A DNA stretch of 64,000 bases from CBDFGN01 sp965247065 (lineage in GTDB: Bacteria > Bacteroidota > Bacteroidia > Cytophagales > Cyclobacteriaceae), in assembly GCA_965247065.1 (NCBI GenBank), contig CBDFGN010000005.1, positions 1 to 64,000 on the forward strand, in the 5' to 3' direction. The notes under the pieces are model-generated. The model saw only the letters and a program-made list of their open reading frames with translations, did not search any database and was not told the DNA's origin. A program made the position numbers and the translations under genes. Positions 49,406-58,851 of the stretch are shown here, piece after piece (within the stretch, counting starts at the first letter, position 1; every line of letters begins with the position of its first letter).

Positions 49406-50497
49406 TTGAAAACAAAACTTTTACTCCTTTTCATAATTCTCGCTCAATCGGTAAAAGGTCAGCATGATAGTGAATCTTATGAAGCAGGATTTAAAATTCT
49501 CCACCTTGTAGATAGTTCAAGAAGATATGATCCTTCCGCTTCCGAAGGTGACAAACTTTTTTATAGACCTCTAGACATTGACCTCTGGTTTCCTGCTAAA
49601 GAAGTAGAAGAAAAGAACCGGGTCATATTTCAGGATTTACTTCTACTTCTTGAAGAAAGAGCAAACTCATATCAAGATCAAAATAAATATGATGGCCTAT
49701 CCGACGAACTATTATTGTATCTCTCCAGCTTCCTTGAACTGGATGATCCCAGTGCTTTAAAATCTCACCAGACAAATAGCTTCAATGTGGAGAATTTTAT
49801 TGGTCAGAAATTTCCTCTAATAATCTATATGTGTGGATTTAACGGTATGAGTTATGAGAACTATTACCTCATGGAAAAACTGGCTCAACAAGGATTTATT
49901 GTGACTTCAATAAGTTCCAATGGCAGACATCCAGGACATATGACAACTAATAAGCAAGATTTATTGGAACAGGTATATGATGCTGAGTTTGCTATCAAGA
50001 GACTTACTGAACTTCCAAACATCGATTCCAGCCGTATTGGTGTAATAGGATATAGCTGGGGAAGTCTTGCTGCCTTGCTTTTTACCGGTAGTTTCATTAA
50101 TGGCATGGTGTCAATGGATGGATCGGAGGTGCATTTATACGGAGAATCCGCGGGAGATGATGAAAATTTTGAGGAGATCAGGGAAGAGCTTCTTCGAGTT
50201 CGTGAGCAGCATAACGCTCCTTATCTGTATCTGGAAAGTGGCAATAAGTTAGAGGATTTCGAACCAGATTCCATTTATAATTTGGTTGAGCACATTGAGA
50301 CAGAAAAATATTATTTAAGATTTCTGAATGCTCGACATGAGGATTTTAGCTGTATACCCTTTGCAGCCGGTTCTTATAAACAGAATGAGGCTTACCAGAA
50401 GATTGTTGAACTGACTTTAAAATTCTTTGATTTCATTCTGAAAGATGGCCCTGGTTTTGCCAAGAAAGCTATTGCCTTTGTGAATACACTTCAATAA
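49406..50497 (+). CDS. Secreted alpha/beta hydrolase (dienelactone hydrolase/PAF-AH-like)
   Basis: 363 residues from a TTG start (reads MKTKLLLLFIILAQSVKGQ, a clear signal peptide). Alpha/beta-hydrolase elements: LIIYMCGFNGMSYENYYL (oxyanion loop), RIGVIGYSWGSLAALL (nucleophile Ser) and a candidate His in LNARHEDFSC. An acidic triad member is less clear. It probably cleaves esters or acyl groups in the periplasm or outside the cell. It is monocistronic, and its composition is AT-rich compared with the preceding amidohydrolase. Confidence 0.83.
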   Translation: MKTKLLLLFIILAQSVKGQHDSESYEAGFKILHLVDSSRRYDPSASEGDKLFYRPLDIDLWFPAKEVEEKNRVIFQDLLLLLEERANSYQDQNKYDGLSDELLLYLSSFLELDDPSALKSHQTNSFNVENFIGQKFPLIIYMCGFNGMSYENYYLMEKLAQQGFIVTSISSNGRHPGHMTTNKQDLLEQVYDAEFAIKRLTELPNIDSSRIGVIGYSWGSLAALLFTGSFINGMVSMDGSEVHLYGESAGDDENFEEIREELLRVREQHNAPYLYLESGNKLEDFEPDSIYNLVEHIETEKYYLRFLNARHEDFSCIPFAAGSYKQNEAYQKIVELTLKFFDFILKDGPGFAKKAIAFVNTLQ

Positions 50498-51155
50498 TCA
50501 GGAAAGCCTAATGAAAGAACGCTACTGGTCACAAATTGCTACTTTCACTGCTAAGGGAAACAAAAAAATATGCTGATTAATCTTTTGTCAGGAAGCTCCT
50601 GCAGATTACAATCCCGGTATAGTACCGCACAATAGGAAGGCGTTGGAGCTGCACGATAGTGATATGTCATACAAGACATAGAGGTGAATGAACCGTCGTA
50701 AATTGGAAAGACGGCCATTCTCTTGCAGTGAACTTGATTTCCAAGCTGGTCAAGTACCCGCAGTTAGTAATGTGAGAACTTCGATAAGCGGAGACAGTGG
50801 GAGCAACGGCACCTCCGAGGTCGAAATGGTTATGACATTCGATTTTGAAGGCGATGTGAAGATGTAAGAAGAATTCAAAAAGCAATTCCAAACCCTAATG
50901 GATGGCGCTAATCGAGGGTTAAGTCATATGCAGAAACCGGGGAGATTGTGGATATTAAGCATTTGCCAACTCTTCAAATACGTCAGTTAGTAATGTCGGC
51001 TTTTTGTTTGTTTTTTCAAGATATCAATTAATTCCGTACATTTGACCGAATTTTAGTATATTGATATTTTATGATATATTATTAATAAACAATGTTTTGT
51101 TGAAGATAAGGGAGTTTGGTTTTTCGTCAAGAATGAGAAAAAAATTACACTCGCA
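50498..51155. other. Intergenic region, about 660 bp
   Basis: No supported gene. Short protein-like strings on the plus strand (for example SGSNGTSEVEMVMTFDFEGD ending in a stop near 50866) suggest a decayed gene that I cannot identify. The last 150 bp are very AT-rich and include TACATTTG (51037-51044), matching the Bacteroidota -7 element TAnnTTTG without a convincing -33 partner. Confidence 0.3.
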
Positions 51156-53055
51156 ATGTTTTGTCTCAGACTGTCATTTCGCAGCATAATTCCAGCAATT
51201 CTAGCGGCAGGGGCATTGAACACAGGACATGCTCAGTCTCCGGGCAATGTTTCAAGTAACCTTCAGCTCTGGCTGAAAGCCGATGCCGGCGTAACTGGTA
51301 ACCCCGTCACCACTTGGGCCGATCAGAGCGGTCTCAGCAACGATGCAACCGCGACCACAGGACCTACTGTGCTGTCAAGCCAGCTCAACGGTAACCCTAC
51401 CCTGGACTTTACCAGTGCTTCTTCCGAATTCCTGGAAATTACCGGCGGCATCCTGGGTACCGGCACCTACAATGACATGTGGTTCTACTATGTGAGCCAG
51501 ACGGATAACTCTGGTATTACCAATACGATCTTTAACGAGAATCTGGCTGGTGCAAGTGAATACTTCATGAGCCTGAATACCTGGAGCAATGCCCAGGCCT
51601 ATATCCAGCTGGGAGTAAGCCCAACGGGAAGATTGAACGGAGCCTGGGGAGGCACCGACGGGGAGTACTACATGTGGACGATGGGGACCAGCACAGGCAC
51701 CAGTACACCCAACGGTACACGCAAGGCCATCTCTAGGGACGGTGCGGTGATCCTGTCAAATGACAACAACGATAATGGGGTAGGGAACAATCAGAGGTTC
51801 TACATCGGGGGCAGGTACACAGGAGCAAATAACTATTACCTGGATGGAGAGATCGCCGAGCTGCATCATATACAACTCCATACCCACTGAACTGGAACAG
51901 GAGAAGATCCAGAGTTACCTTGCTCTGAAGTATGGCCTTACCAAGAACAGTGCTGATAACGTTGGTACCGGTGGTCAGGATGAACGGGATTATTTCGCCA
52001 GTGATGGGACTATCATTTTTGATTATTCTGTCAACACAGGTTTTCTAAATGACATTACCGGTATTGGTAGGGATGATGATGGTTCACACAATCAGACTAC
52101 TTCACAAAACATTAGTTCAAGCTCTATTTTGCAACTGGACAATCCCTCTGGACTAGATGATAAGGAATTTTTTATCGTTGGAAATAATGGTCTGTCCGTA
52201 TTAGCTCTGGAAACAACAGACATCCCAACCGGAGCGCCAGAATCGGTTGATGCCAGGCTTCTGCGTGTTTGGAAAGTGGAAGAGAATAACGGCGATGTAG
52301 GTACCGTTGATCTCATTTTTGATGACGCGAGCTGGGGAACATATACGATTTCAGATATTGTCCTTCTAATCGATAAGAATGGAGATGGTTCATTTGCGGA
52401 TGAGACTATCGCTGGCGGAGGAGTGATCGGAGGAGCTGTACCTGGTTCTGTAAAATTTGCCGGGGTGAACCTTCTGGACGGGGAAGAGTTTACCGTCGGA
52501 ACCACAAACAGTGTACAAACACCTTTACCTATAGAATTGCTGAGTTTTGATGCTAAATGGAATGGCGAAGTCGTTGACTTAGTTTGGTCAACAGCCAGCG
52601 AAACCGATAACGATTTCTTTACCGTTGAAAGATCGCAAGATGCGCAGGGTTGGGAAGTGGTTATAGTAGTAGAGGGTGCAGGAAATTCGGTTTCTATACT
52701 TAACTACCGGGCAAGTGATGAGAGCCCGTTTTTAGGTGTTTCGTATTATCGCCTAAAGCAGACTGACTTTGACGGACAATATTCCTACTCTCAAGTAGTA
52801 GGGGTAGTTATTAATGAATTTGAAGATTTAGAAACAAATATTTACCCTAATCCAACAAGTAGTCAAATAACCTTAGAAGGAATCAAACCCGAGTTGGAAT
52901 TCAGAGTTTTCAACCTACTTGGGGAGGATATCACGCCTATCGTAAAAGCCATTAACATCAGCGATACGAAGATCATAATGGATCTTTCAGCCTTATCTCC
53001 TGGACTATACACGCTAAGAACCAAAACTAGCTCTTATAAGCTGATTAAGCAGTAG
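51156..53055 (+). pseudogene. T9SS-secreted LamG-like protein, one frameshift
   Basis: The first frame (to 51890) has a signal (SIIPAILAAGALNTGHAQ) and a concanavalin/LamG-like domain: NLQLWLKADAGVTGNPVTTW, WADQSGLSNDATATTG, ending DGEIAEL. The second frame (from about 51860) continues IIYNSIPTELEQEKIQSYLA, then ALKYGLT, a beta-sandwich region and a type A T9SS sorting domain (NIYPNPTSSQITLEG to LSPGLYTLRTKTSSYKLIKQ). One extra base near 51862 splits the gene. It would be exported by T9SS to the cell surface. The first half is clearly more GC-rich than the second, so the gene may be mosaic. Confidence 0.85.
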
Positions 53056-53112
53056 GATCGCACTTGGCCGCTGAATGGGTAAAAATCCGGTAGCAACCAA
53101 CCACACGAAATC

Positions 53113-53277
53113 ATGAAAAACAAAACGTTAAAATGGATTTTCAATGGCCTAGCACTAGCCATTATCATTTTTTTCGTATTCCTTGCCAGGAACCGAGCCC
53201 AGGAAGCTCAGAGCATGATGGATGCCTGCAATGTGGAGATCGAATCGCTCAAAGCCCAGTTGAAGGATTGCCAATAG
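53113..53277 (+). CDS. Small membrane-anchored coiled-coil peptide
   Basis: 54 codons: MKNKTLKWIFNGLALAIIIF, then a TM helix and a short charged tail (AQEAQSMMDACNVEIESLKA) ending QLKDCQ. A single-pass protein with a short heptad-like segment. A plausible ribosome-binding region is not obvious, and I recognise no family. The clean topology supports it as a real small gene. It lies 57 bp after the T9SS protein gene. Confidence 0.4.
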   Translation: MKNKTLKWIFNGLALAIIIFFVFLARNRAQEAQSMMDACNVEIESLKAQLKDCQ

Positions 53278-53551
53278 AAGGAGCGGGCACGTCTCATAAC
53301 ATGCGACCAAAACGCCACGCTTAGTTCTGCCCCAGGGAAGGTTCCCGGGGTTGTCGGATATGACCTGGATCCAGGTCGTGGCTTAGAAGCGATCTATGAA
53401 AGTCAATCTGATAAAATTTGCAATAATCGCACTCTTTTGAAGAGCCATGAATATTAAGTGACTATAAGGTTCTTCAATCAAAGGCTCTAATTGACCTTTT
53501 GGGCTCGAAGTAAACACCCCGATTGTTGTAACTATGTCGTACCCAAAAAAC

Positions 53552-53576
53552 GAAAGGCCGTTAAAAACGGCCTTTC
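53552..53576 (-). terminator. Rho-independent terminator downstream of the tRNA-Met 3' half
   Basis: Perfect stem AAAGGCCGTT/AACGGCCTTT with a short loop, followed on the minus strand by GTTTTTTGGG. It sits five bases past the tRNA 3' end, as expected for the native tRNA-Met terminator. Confidence 0.85.
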
Positions 53577-53580
53577 TGAG

Positions 53581-53622
53581 TAGCGGGGGCAGGACTTGAA
53601 CCTGCGACCTTCGGGTTATGAG
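53581..53622 (-). other. tRNA-Met 3' half (integration-site remnant)
   Basis: On the minus strand: anticodon loop CTCATAA (anticodon CAT), 3' anticodon stem, T-arm GCAGG-TTCAAGT-CCTGC, acceptor strand and discriminator A at 53581. The 5' half of the tRNA is absent; unrelated sequence replaces it immediately before the anticodon loop. A tRNA 3' half beside an integrase gene is the classic left-over att site. Confidence 0.85.
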
Positions 53623-53653
53623 AGTTGGTCTGTTCAATTAAGCAGGTCTTGAT

Positions 53654-54886
53654 TCAATCACTCATAATTAATTCATCATAATCATCCACTACTTTGTTAT
53701 CGAATGAATCCAGATAGGTTTGGGTTATCGTTTCAGTCTTGTGACCTAGACTTTCCTGGATTACGGCTGTTGGTACTCCCTTACGCTTGCCCATTGTAGC
53801 ATAAGTGTGGCGAGCAGCATAGATGGTGAAACGGTCCATTTCACACAGTTCGGCTATATCCTTTAGCCGGGTATTCAGTCGTTTGCGTTTGTTTTTGATG
53901 GTTTCATAATACTTACTTTCGGGTATCTGGTTATTCAGGATCGGGAAAATAAAATCATCTACAGACCCATTCGGTTTTTCATAGGAATGAATAATATCCC
54001 TTAGTCTTTCGGTAATCTTAATGCTGAACCGTTGGTGGGTTTTGCTGCGCACATACAGAATGCGGTCAAAATCTTCCTCAATGTTGTTGAATCTTAATAG
54101 GCTCATATCCATCCAGTTCATACCTCGCATATAGAAGGAGGCCATAAAAAGCTTAAGGGCTTCATCAAGGACGGATCCTGATTTAAGTTCAACTGATTTT
54201 AATTGTTCAAATTCCATTTCGGTTAGGGCCCGGTGGTGAGGCTCACCGTTTTTGATTTTGTAATCTCTAAAGGGATATTTGTCCGGACTGGCGTGCCCCG
54301 CTTTGATGGCTCGGTTGTAAACAGCTCGAAGCGTTCTGAAATAGACGCTCAATCCACCTGGCTCGTTGCCATTTGTGTAGTGGATCGTCTCGAAATTCTT
54401 TAAAAATGAATAGTTGATTTCATCGAAGGTAAGAGACTCTCCTTGATAGAATTTTTTCAATTTATTTAACAGACCCTTATAAACTTCGGCATTACCTGTT
54501 TTCTTAGCTTTGACAAGATCATCCATGATGGATTGGATGAAGTCAAAAACATTAACATTTTGGTTTCCACCGTCCGAGATAATGAGTTTTTTTATGTCCT
54601 TAACGGAAAGCCGATTGATTTTCCCTTCGTCCTCAAGCCGAGCAACCACATCATAGATCTTGGATGATTTTTCACTGATGACTTTGTTCAGTCGGGTAAT
54701 GTTTGTTGCCACTTTTGAGGAAGACTTAATCCTTTGGTTTTCTGAGTCCCAATCAATTTCTTTTAGGCTGTATCCTATAGGAATATTTATAACCCGACGG
54801 TTATAGGTCATTCGTATCACCAAAGGATAAGTACCGTCGTTTTTTTGTCGTGTTGTATTGAGTAATGCCTTAGTTGTCAGCGCCAT
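53654..54886 (-). CDS. Tyrosine recombinase/integrase
   Basis: 410 residues: N-terminal arm-binding domain (residues 1-100), SAM-like core-binding domain (about 110-210) and catalytic domain with R254 (FYMRGMNW), Lys near 282, R359/H360 (IYAARHTYAT), H382 (LGHKTETITQTYL) and nucleophile Y391. Family members integrate and excise genomic islands at tRNA genes. It ends about 30 bp from the tRNA-Met 3' half and reads toward it. A tandem GTTTACAAA repeat lies just upstream of its start, and IS982 copy 2 is inserted 80 bp upstream. Confidence 0.94.
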   Translation of the reverse strand: MALTTKALLNTTRQKNDGTYPLVIRMTYNRRVINIPIGYSLKEIDWDSENQRIKSSSKVATNITRLNKVISEKSSKIYDVVARLEDEGKINRLSVKDIKKLIISDGGNQNVNVFDFIQSIMDDLVKAKKTGNAEVYKGLLNKLKKFYQGESLTFDEINYSFLKNFETIHYTNGNEPGGLSVYFRTLRAVYNRAIKAGHASPDKYPFRDYKIKNGEPHHRALTEMEFEQLKSVELKSGSVLDEALKLFMASFYMRGMNWMDMSLLRFNNIEEDFDRILYVRSKTHQRFSIKITERLRDIIHSYEKPNGSVDDFIFPILNNQIPESKYYETIKNKRKRLNTRLKDIAELCEMDRFTIYAARHTYATMGKRKGVPTAVIQESLGHKTETITQTYLDSFDNKVVDDYDELIMSD

Positions 54887-54895
54887 ATTTTTGAC

Positions 54896-54920
54896 GTTTG
54901 TAAACTATTTGTAAACAAAT
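54896..54920 (-). repeat. Tandem 9-bp repeat upstream of the integrase
   Basis: TTTGTAAAC at 54897-54905 and 54908-54916, 11 bp apart (one helical turn), just before the integrase start. Like arrays occur at 56269-56288 and 62547-62566. Candidate arm-type or autoregulatory integrase site. Confidence 0.5.
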
Positions 54921-54966
54921 ATAGGGTTTATGAGGCATTAAGTGAAACGCTATGAAATATAAATTA

Positions 54967-55997
54967 ACGTGAGTTCGATATAAAATAGAGTAGTTTATTG
55001 ATAGAAAAAAGGCAGAAAATTAGTATATTAAGTCATTGACAATCAACAAAATAACTAATATTTCTACCTATGTTAACTGCTACTAAAATTACTGAAATTT
55101 TTTGTTCCATTGACGATTTTTGTCTGGATTTTGTCCCAAAATTGGAAAAAAGATTGCTGGGAAGTAAAAAGCGCAACAAACCTGGTAAGCTTTCTTTATC
55201 CGAAGTAATGACTATACAGGTCTTGTTCCAGATCTCAGGATATCGAAATTTCAAGACCTTTTACAACACATACGTTTGTGGCCACTTGCGCTCCTTCTTT
55301 CCTGATGTGGTAAGCTATAACCGAATGGTAGAACTTTGTAGTGGAAGTCTTCTGCCAATGGCTATTTATCTGAAAACACAAGGGACTGGACAGTGTACAG
55401 GTATAAGTTTTATAGACAGCACTCCGTTAAGGGTCTGTCATAACAGACGGATCCATAACCATAAAGTATTTGAAGGGTTAGCTAAAAGAGGCCATTGTTC
55501 CATCGGATGGTTCTACGGGTTTAAGCTCCATCTTATCACTGCTGATACGGGTGAAATCATCGATTTTATGCTCACACCGGGCAATGTGGATGACAGAAAG
55601 CCTCTTAAAATTGAACGGTTTATTAAGAAATTATTCGGAAAGCTCTTTGGTGATAAAGGCTACATCAGTAAGGAACTTTTTAAAAATCTGTTCTTCCGCG
55701 GAGTCCATCTGATAACCAAACTCAAACGCAATATGAAGTCCTCATCCTTAACCCCCATCATGGATGCTATAATGCTCCGTAAAAGGGCTATTTGTGAGAC
55801 TATCATTGATCAACTTAAAAACATCTTCCAGATTGAACACTCCAGGCACAGGAGCCCAACTAATTTCCTTACCAACCTTTTCTCGGCTTTAATCGCTTAC
55901 AACTTTTGCGAAAAAAAGCCCTCAATCAAATTGAACTACCAGGACACCGGTCAACTCTTTCTCGCTCTTTAATCATTCCTTATTGTCGAACTCACGT
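54967..55997 (+). mobile_element. IS982-family insertion sequence, copy 2
   Basis: 1031 bp with the same ACGTGAGTTCGA ends, flanked by a 7-bp repeat TAAATTA (54960-54966 and 55998-56004). No difference from copy 1 at 10.2 kb was noticed. It separates the integrase from its upstream region. Confidence 0.95.
55070..55972 (+). CDS. IS982-family transposase, identical copy
   Basis: 300 residues, with the same translated sequence as the transposase at 10274-11176, including IDSTPLRVCHNRRIHNHK and GDKGYISKEL. The gene is complete. Two identical copies in the same orientation imply recent movement in this lineage and provide a substrate for homologous recombination across 44.8 kb. Confidence 0.95.
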   Translation: MLTATKITEIFCSIDDFCLDFVPKLEKRLLGSKKRNKPGKLSLSEVMTIQVLFQISGYRNFKTFYNTYVCGHLRSFFPDVVSYNRMVELCSGSLLPMAIYLKTQGTGQCTGISFIDSTPLRVCHNRRIHNHKVFEGLAKRGHCSIGWFYGFKLHLITADTGEIIDFMLTPGNVDDRKPLKIERFIKKLFGKLFGDKGYISKELFKNLFFRGVHLITKLKRNMKSSSLTPIMDAIMLRKRAICETIIDQLKNIFQIEHSRHRSPTNFLTNLFSALIAYNFCEKKPSIKLNYQDTGQLFLAL

Positions 55998-56065
55998 TAA
56001 ATTACTGAAAAACAGATATTTAAATTCATGTGAATTCATATGAAACCATTGTGGATGTGCATTAT

Positions 56066-56102
56066 AAGCAGGGGGTCACTAGTTCGAATCCAGTAGGGCC
56101 CA
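56066..56102 (+). other. tRNA-Val 3' fragment (att-like remnant)
   Basis: AAGCAGGGGGTCACT, then one mismatch (A for G), then GTTCGAATCCAGTAGGGCCC. It matches the 3' 37 bases of the intact tRNA-Val at 62613-62687 but on the opposite strand. The 5' half is missing. A tRNA-Val-like terminator and tandem repeat follow at 56234-56288. Confidence 0.85.
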
Positions 56103-56110
56103 CCGTGAGA

Positions 56111-56126
56111 GCGAAGCATGCTTCGC
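56111..56126. repeat. 16-bp perfect palindrome
   Basis: GCGAAGCATGCTTCGC, extended by matching GAG/CTC flanks. It lies in a ~130-bp insertion between the tRNA-Val fragment and its terminator. Function unknown. Confidence 0.4.
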
Positions 56127-56233
56127 CTCTTCGATGGAACAAAAAAATTAGCCTTTAGGCTTTACTTCATGGTTTCACCCCGGGGAAGGATCATTGAGCG
56201 TTAGCGAAATAATCCAGTAGCACTTGAAAATCA

Positions 56234-56288
56234 AATAGTTACAGATTGCTATTTGTAACTATTTTTTATTTGCAAGCCATTTGCAAAC
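56234..56288 (+). terminator. Terminator plus tandem repeat after the tRNA-Val fragment
   Basis: Stem AATAGTTACA/TGTAACTATT followed by TTTTATT, then TTTGCAAGC and TTTGCAAAC 11 bp apart (56269-56288). The arrangement parallels 62547-62598 after the intact tRNA-Val. The rest of 56289-56808 contains a small hairpin (GGACAGC/GCTGTCC, 56507-56530) and no supported gene. Confidence 0.55.
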
Positions 56289-56808
56289 AAAACACAGGAA
56301 ATGAGAAGGCTATTTATCAGTTACTTCTAAGGAAGTTGGTGAGTTATAAAAGATTTAAAAGAGCTATTGCCTTCCCATTTAGTAACCACGTATGGCTCCC
56401 TAAAGGTGATATGAAGCAGTGATTTTTATTATTGTTATTATTCTCTTAAACATAGATGATATATTCCAGTAAATCACTAAACACCAGGGCCCCAATCTAA
56501 ATTTACGGACAGCATCTTTTTCGGCTGTCCATTAAAAATTCAGTGTGATTATTTACTTATACTTTTCGCACTTATTTAAACAGTTTTACCTGACGCCAGT
56601 GAATAACGATTAATTATTTATATTTTCAGTGGTGGTAGAAAACCGTCCGAAAAATGGAAGCTTACATGCTATGTACCATTTTACCGCATTGTTAGACTCT
56701 GAAAATAGACTCCATTAATATTTAAAGTTCACCAATACTCCTTCCCCTAAAGGAAGATTTATCAATATTGTATTACTTATAAATGACCTACAAATAAAAA
56801 TCAAGATC

Positions 56809-57930
56809 ATGGAACGCACAAACAAATCACCATCAAGACGAAATTTCGTGAAAGGAGCAGTTTTCAATACTGCTGCCTTATCAGCTATTCCCATGGGAAT
56901 CCTTGCAAACGATTCATTCTCACTCGATCCCTCAAGTAAGGCTATACTATCCAGGCTGCCACTCAAGATCTATCTGAATACTAGTTCAGGATATTTCTAC
57001 CGGGATCCTGTCGGCGCTCAGGTTTATGAGAAAATTAAGAAGATATCACCTGAAATCTCACTGGTTGATGACGAGCAGGCCATGGGAGAGGTCAATGCAT
57101 GGTATGGCCCCATCAACAGCAAACAGCTAAAAATGGCCCCCAATCTTGCATGGGTTCACAGTACCTCTGCAGGGGTGGAACATTACCTGTTCCCGGAAAT
57201 GACTGAAAGCGATGTTTTGCTGACCAATTGCAAAGGATGCTTTGCCCCGGCCATAGCCGAACATGCATTCGGATTACTTTTTGCAATTACCAGGAATATA
57301 GGTGCTCAGACCAGGAATATGTCCGCTGGCAAATGGCAAGGTGTGGCGATGGAAAGTATTTTCGAGATGAAAGGAAAGACCTTGGGTATTGTAGGTATTG
57401 GAGGTATCGGTAGCCAGACAGCCCGCCGCGCACGTGCCATGGATATGAATGTAATCGCGGTGGATATTGTTCCAAAATACAAGGAGCAGATCGGTGACAT
57501 ATGCGATGAGGTCCGGCTAGTGCAGGATGACGGCCTCAAGTGGTTGCTGCCGAACTCTGATGTGGTCCTGATATCCGCGCCCCATACAAAGGTCAGTGAA
57601 GGAATGATTGGGGCCGAGCAATTCGGGATGATGAAGGACACTGCATATTTCATCAATGTCGCCCGCGGCAAGGTTGTTAAAACACCTGATCTTGTTAATG
57701 CGCTGAAAAACGGGCAGATCGCCGGTGCGGGACTGGATGTGATTGACCCGGAACCCCTGCCTTCAGATCATGAACTCTGGAGCATGCCCAATGTCATAAT
57801 TACCTCTCATATTGCCGCCCGCTCGGAGCATAACAGGGCAAGATCAAACGATGTCTGGGTTGAAAATGTATATCGGTATGCAAATGAATTACCAATGCTG
57901 AATATGGTGGATAAGGAACTGGGATTTTAA
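56809..57930 (+). CDS. D-2-hydroxyacid dehydrogenase with Tat-like leader
   Basis: 373 residues. It starts with a twin-arginine leader (SRRNFVKGAVFNTAALSAI) that is unusual for this normally cytoplasmic family. The NAD-binding domain has GIVGIGGIGSQTARRA; catalytic residues are Arg in INVARGKVV, Glu in DVIDPEPLP and His in IITSHIAARS. It would reduce 2-keto acids or oxidise 2-hydroxy acids. Export with bound cofactor via Tat is plausible but unproven. The next gene starts 24 bp downstream, suggesting an operon with a secreted protein. Confidence 0.88.
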   Translation: MERTNKSPSRRNFVKGAVFNTAALSAIPMGILANDSFSLDPSSKAILSRLPLKIYLNTSSGYFYRDPVGAQVYEKIKKISPEISLVDDEQAMGEVNAWYGPINSKQLKMAPNLAWVHSTSAGVEHYLFPEMTESDVLLTNCKGCFAPAIAEHAFGLLFAITRNIGAQTRNMSAGKWQGVAMESIFEMKGKTLGIVGIGGIGSQTARRARAMDMNVIAVDIVPKYKEQIGDICDEVRLVQDDGLKWLLPNSDVVLISAPHTKVSEGMIGAEQFGMMKDTAYFINVARGKVVKTPDLVNALKNGQIAGAGLDVIDPEPLPSDHELWSMPNVIITSHIAARSEHNRARSNDVWVENVYRYANELPMLNMVDKELGF

Positions 57931-57954
57931 TCAGATCGAAACTAAGATATAGTT

Positions 57955-58755
57955 ATGAAAAATAGTGTTGCGCTGTCTGCATTGATCATCCTTGCAGCTG
58001 GTATTCCATATAGTACCTGTGCCGGTTCCGGAGATCAAAATAGGGTTTCGGGAGAACGAGAACAACGTAGTACAATCCTGATGATCGTCGGTGATGACAA
58101 TGAAACAGTTGAAGCGGGCCAGGGTACCGGAGACGTATTCATACGGAATCGCCTCGAAGAGATACTTGGTCATGAGGTAATCCTGTTCTTTGAAACAGAA
58201 TCGTCAAATACACTCTATGAGGCTGTTGAATTGTCCGATTTAGTGATTGTATCCGAATCTGTCTTTTCATTGAGGCTGCGGGATAAGCTGAAATCGGTCA
58301 CAATCCCGGTCCTCAATTACGAGTCTTTTCTTCAGGATGAAATGGGGATGACGGCGCGAGAGCCCTCTTGCGATCCCGGTGAACCAGAAGATTGCGCCTA
58401 TGGCGTTAGGGAAAAGGATACTGGTATAGATATAATTATGCCCGGTCATCCACTGGCGGCAGGACTGGAAGGACAGGTGACGATATACGAGGAACCCAAA
58501 GAAGTATCCTGGGGAAAGGTTGGAGAGGGAGCAAAAGTGATAGCCACCCTCACAGGTAAGAGGGAAGGAGCAGCTATCTATGTCTACGATAAAGGTACCG
58601 AACTATTTGATGGTAGTGAAGCAGCTGAAATGCGAATTGGCTTCTTCCTTGAAGAAGAAAATATAACAGGCACATCGAACTTTATGACCGAGGAAGGATT
58701 GCGGCTGTTCGATGCAGCTATAGAATTCGCGCTAGAATCGGGAAACGAACAATGA
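57955..58755 (+). CDS. Secreted protein, possibly ThuA/GATase-like
   Basis: 266 residues with a signal peptide (SALIILAAGIPYSTCAG). The body (TILMIVGDDNETVEAGQGTG, LGHEVILFFETESSNTLYEA, DLVIVSESVFSLRLRDKL, IPVLNYESFLQDEMGM, IMPGHPLAAGLEGQVTIYEE) has the alternating strand/helix pattern of class I GATase-like ThuA-type folds, often linked to extracellular carbohydrate systems. No catalytic Cys-His-Glu triad is evident. The assignment is tentative. It follows the dehydrogenase gene closely. Confidence 0.6.
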   Translation: MKNSVALSALIILAAGIPYSTCAGSGDQNRVSGEREQRSTILMIVGDDNETVEAGQGTGDVFIRNRLEEILGHEVILFFETESSNTLYEAVELSDLVIVSESVFSLRLRDKLKSVTIPVLNYESFLQDEMGMTAREPSCDPGEPEDCAYGVREKDTGIDIIMPGHPLAAGLEGQVTIYEEPKEVSWGKVGEGAKVIATLTGKREGAAIYVYDKGTELFDGSEAAEMRIGFFLEEENITGTSNFMTEEGLRLFDAAIEFALESGNEQ

Positions 58756-58851
58756 TACTAGCGGTAGAATAAAATCAGGCCAGTAGGTACATAAAGCGAA
58801 CTAATTCGGGCAAAAGGTAAGTCATAAAATCAAGATGGTAATACCAGAATT

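Noticed and set aside
53383..53637. Minus-strand open frame across the tRNA-Met half
   Set aside because: It overlaps the tRNA 3' half and its terminator and is not protein coding.
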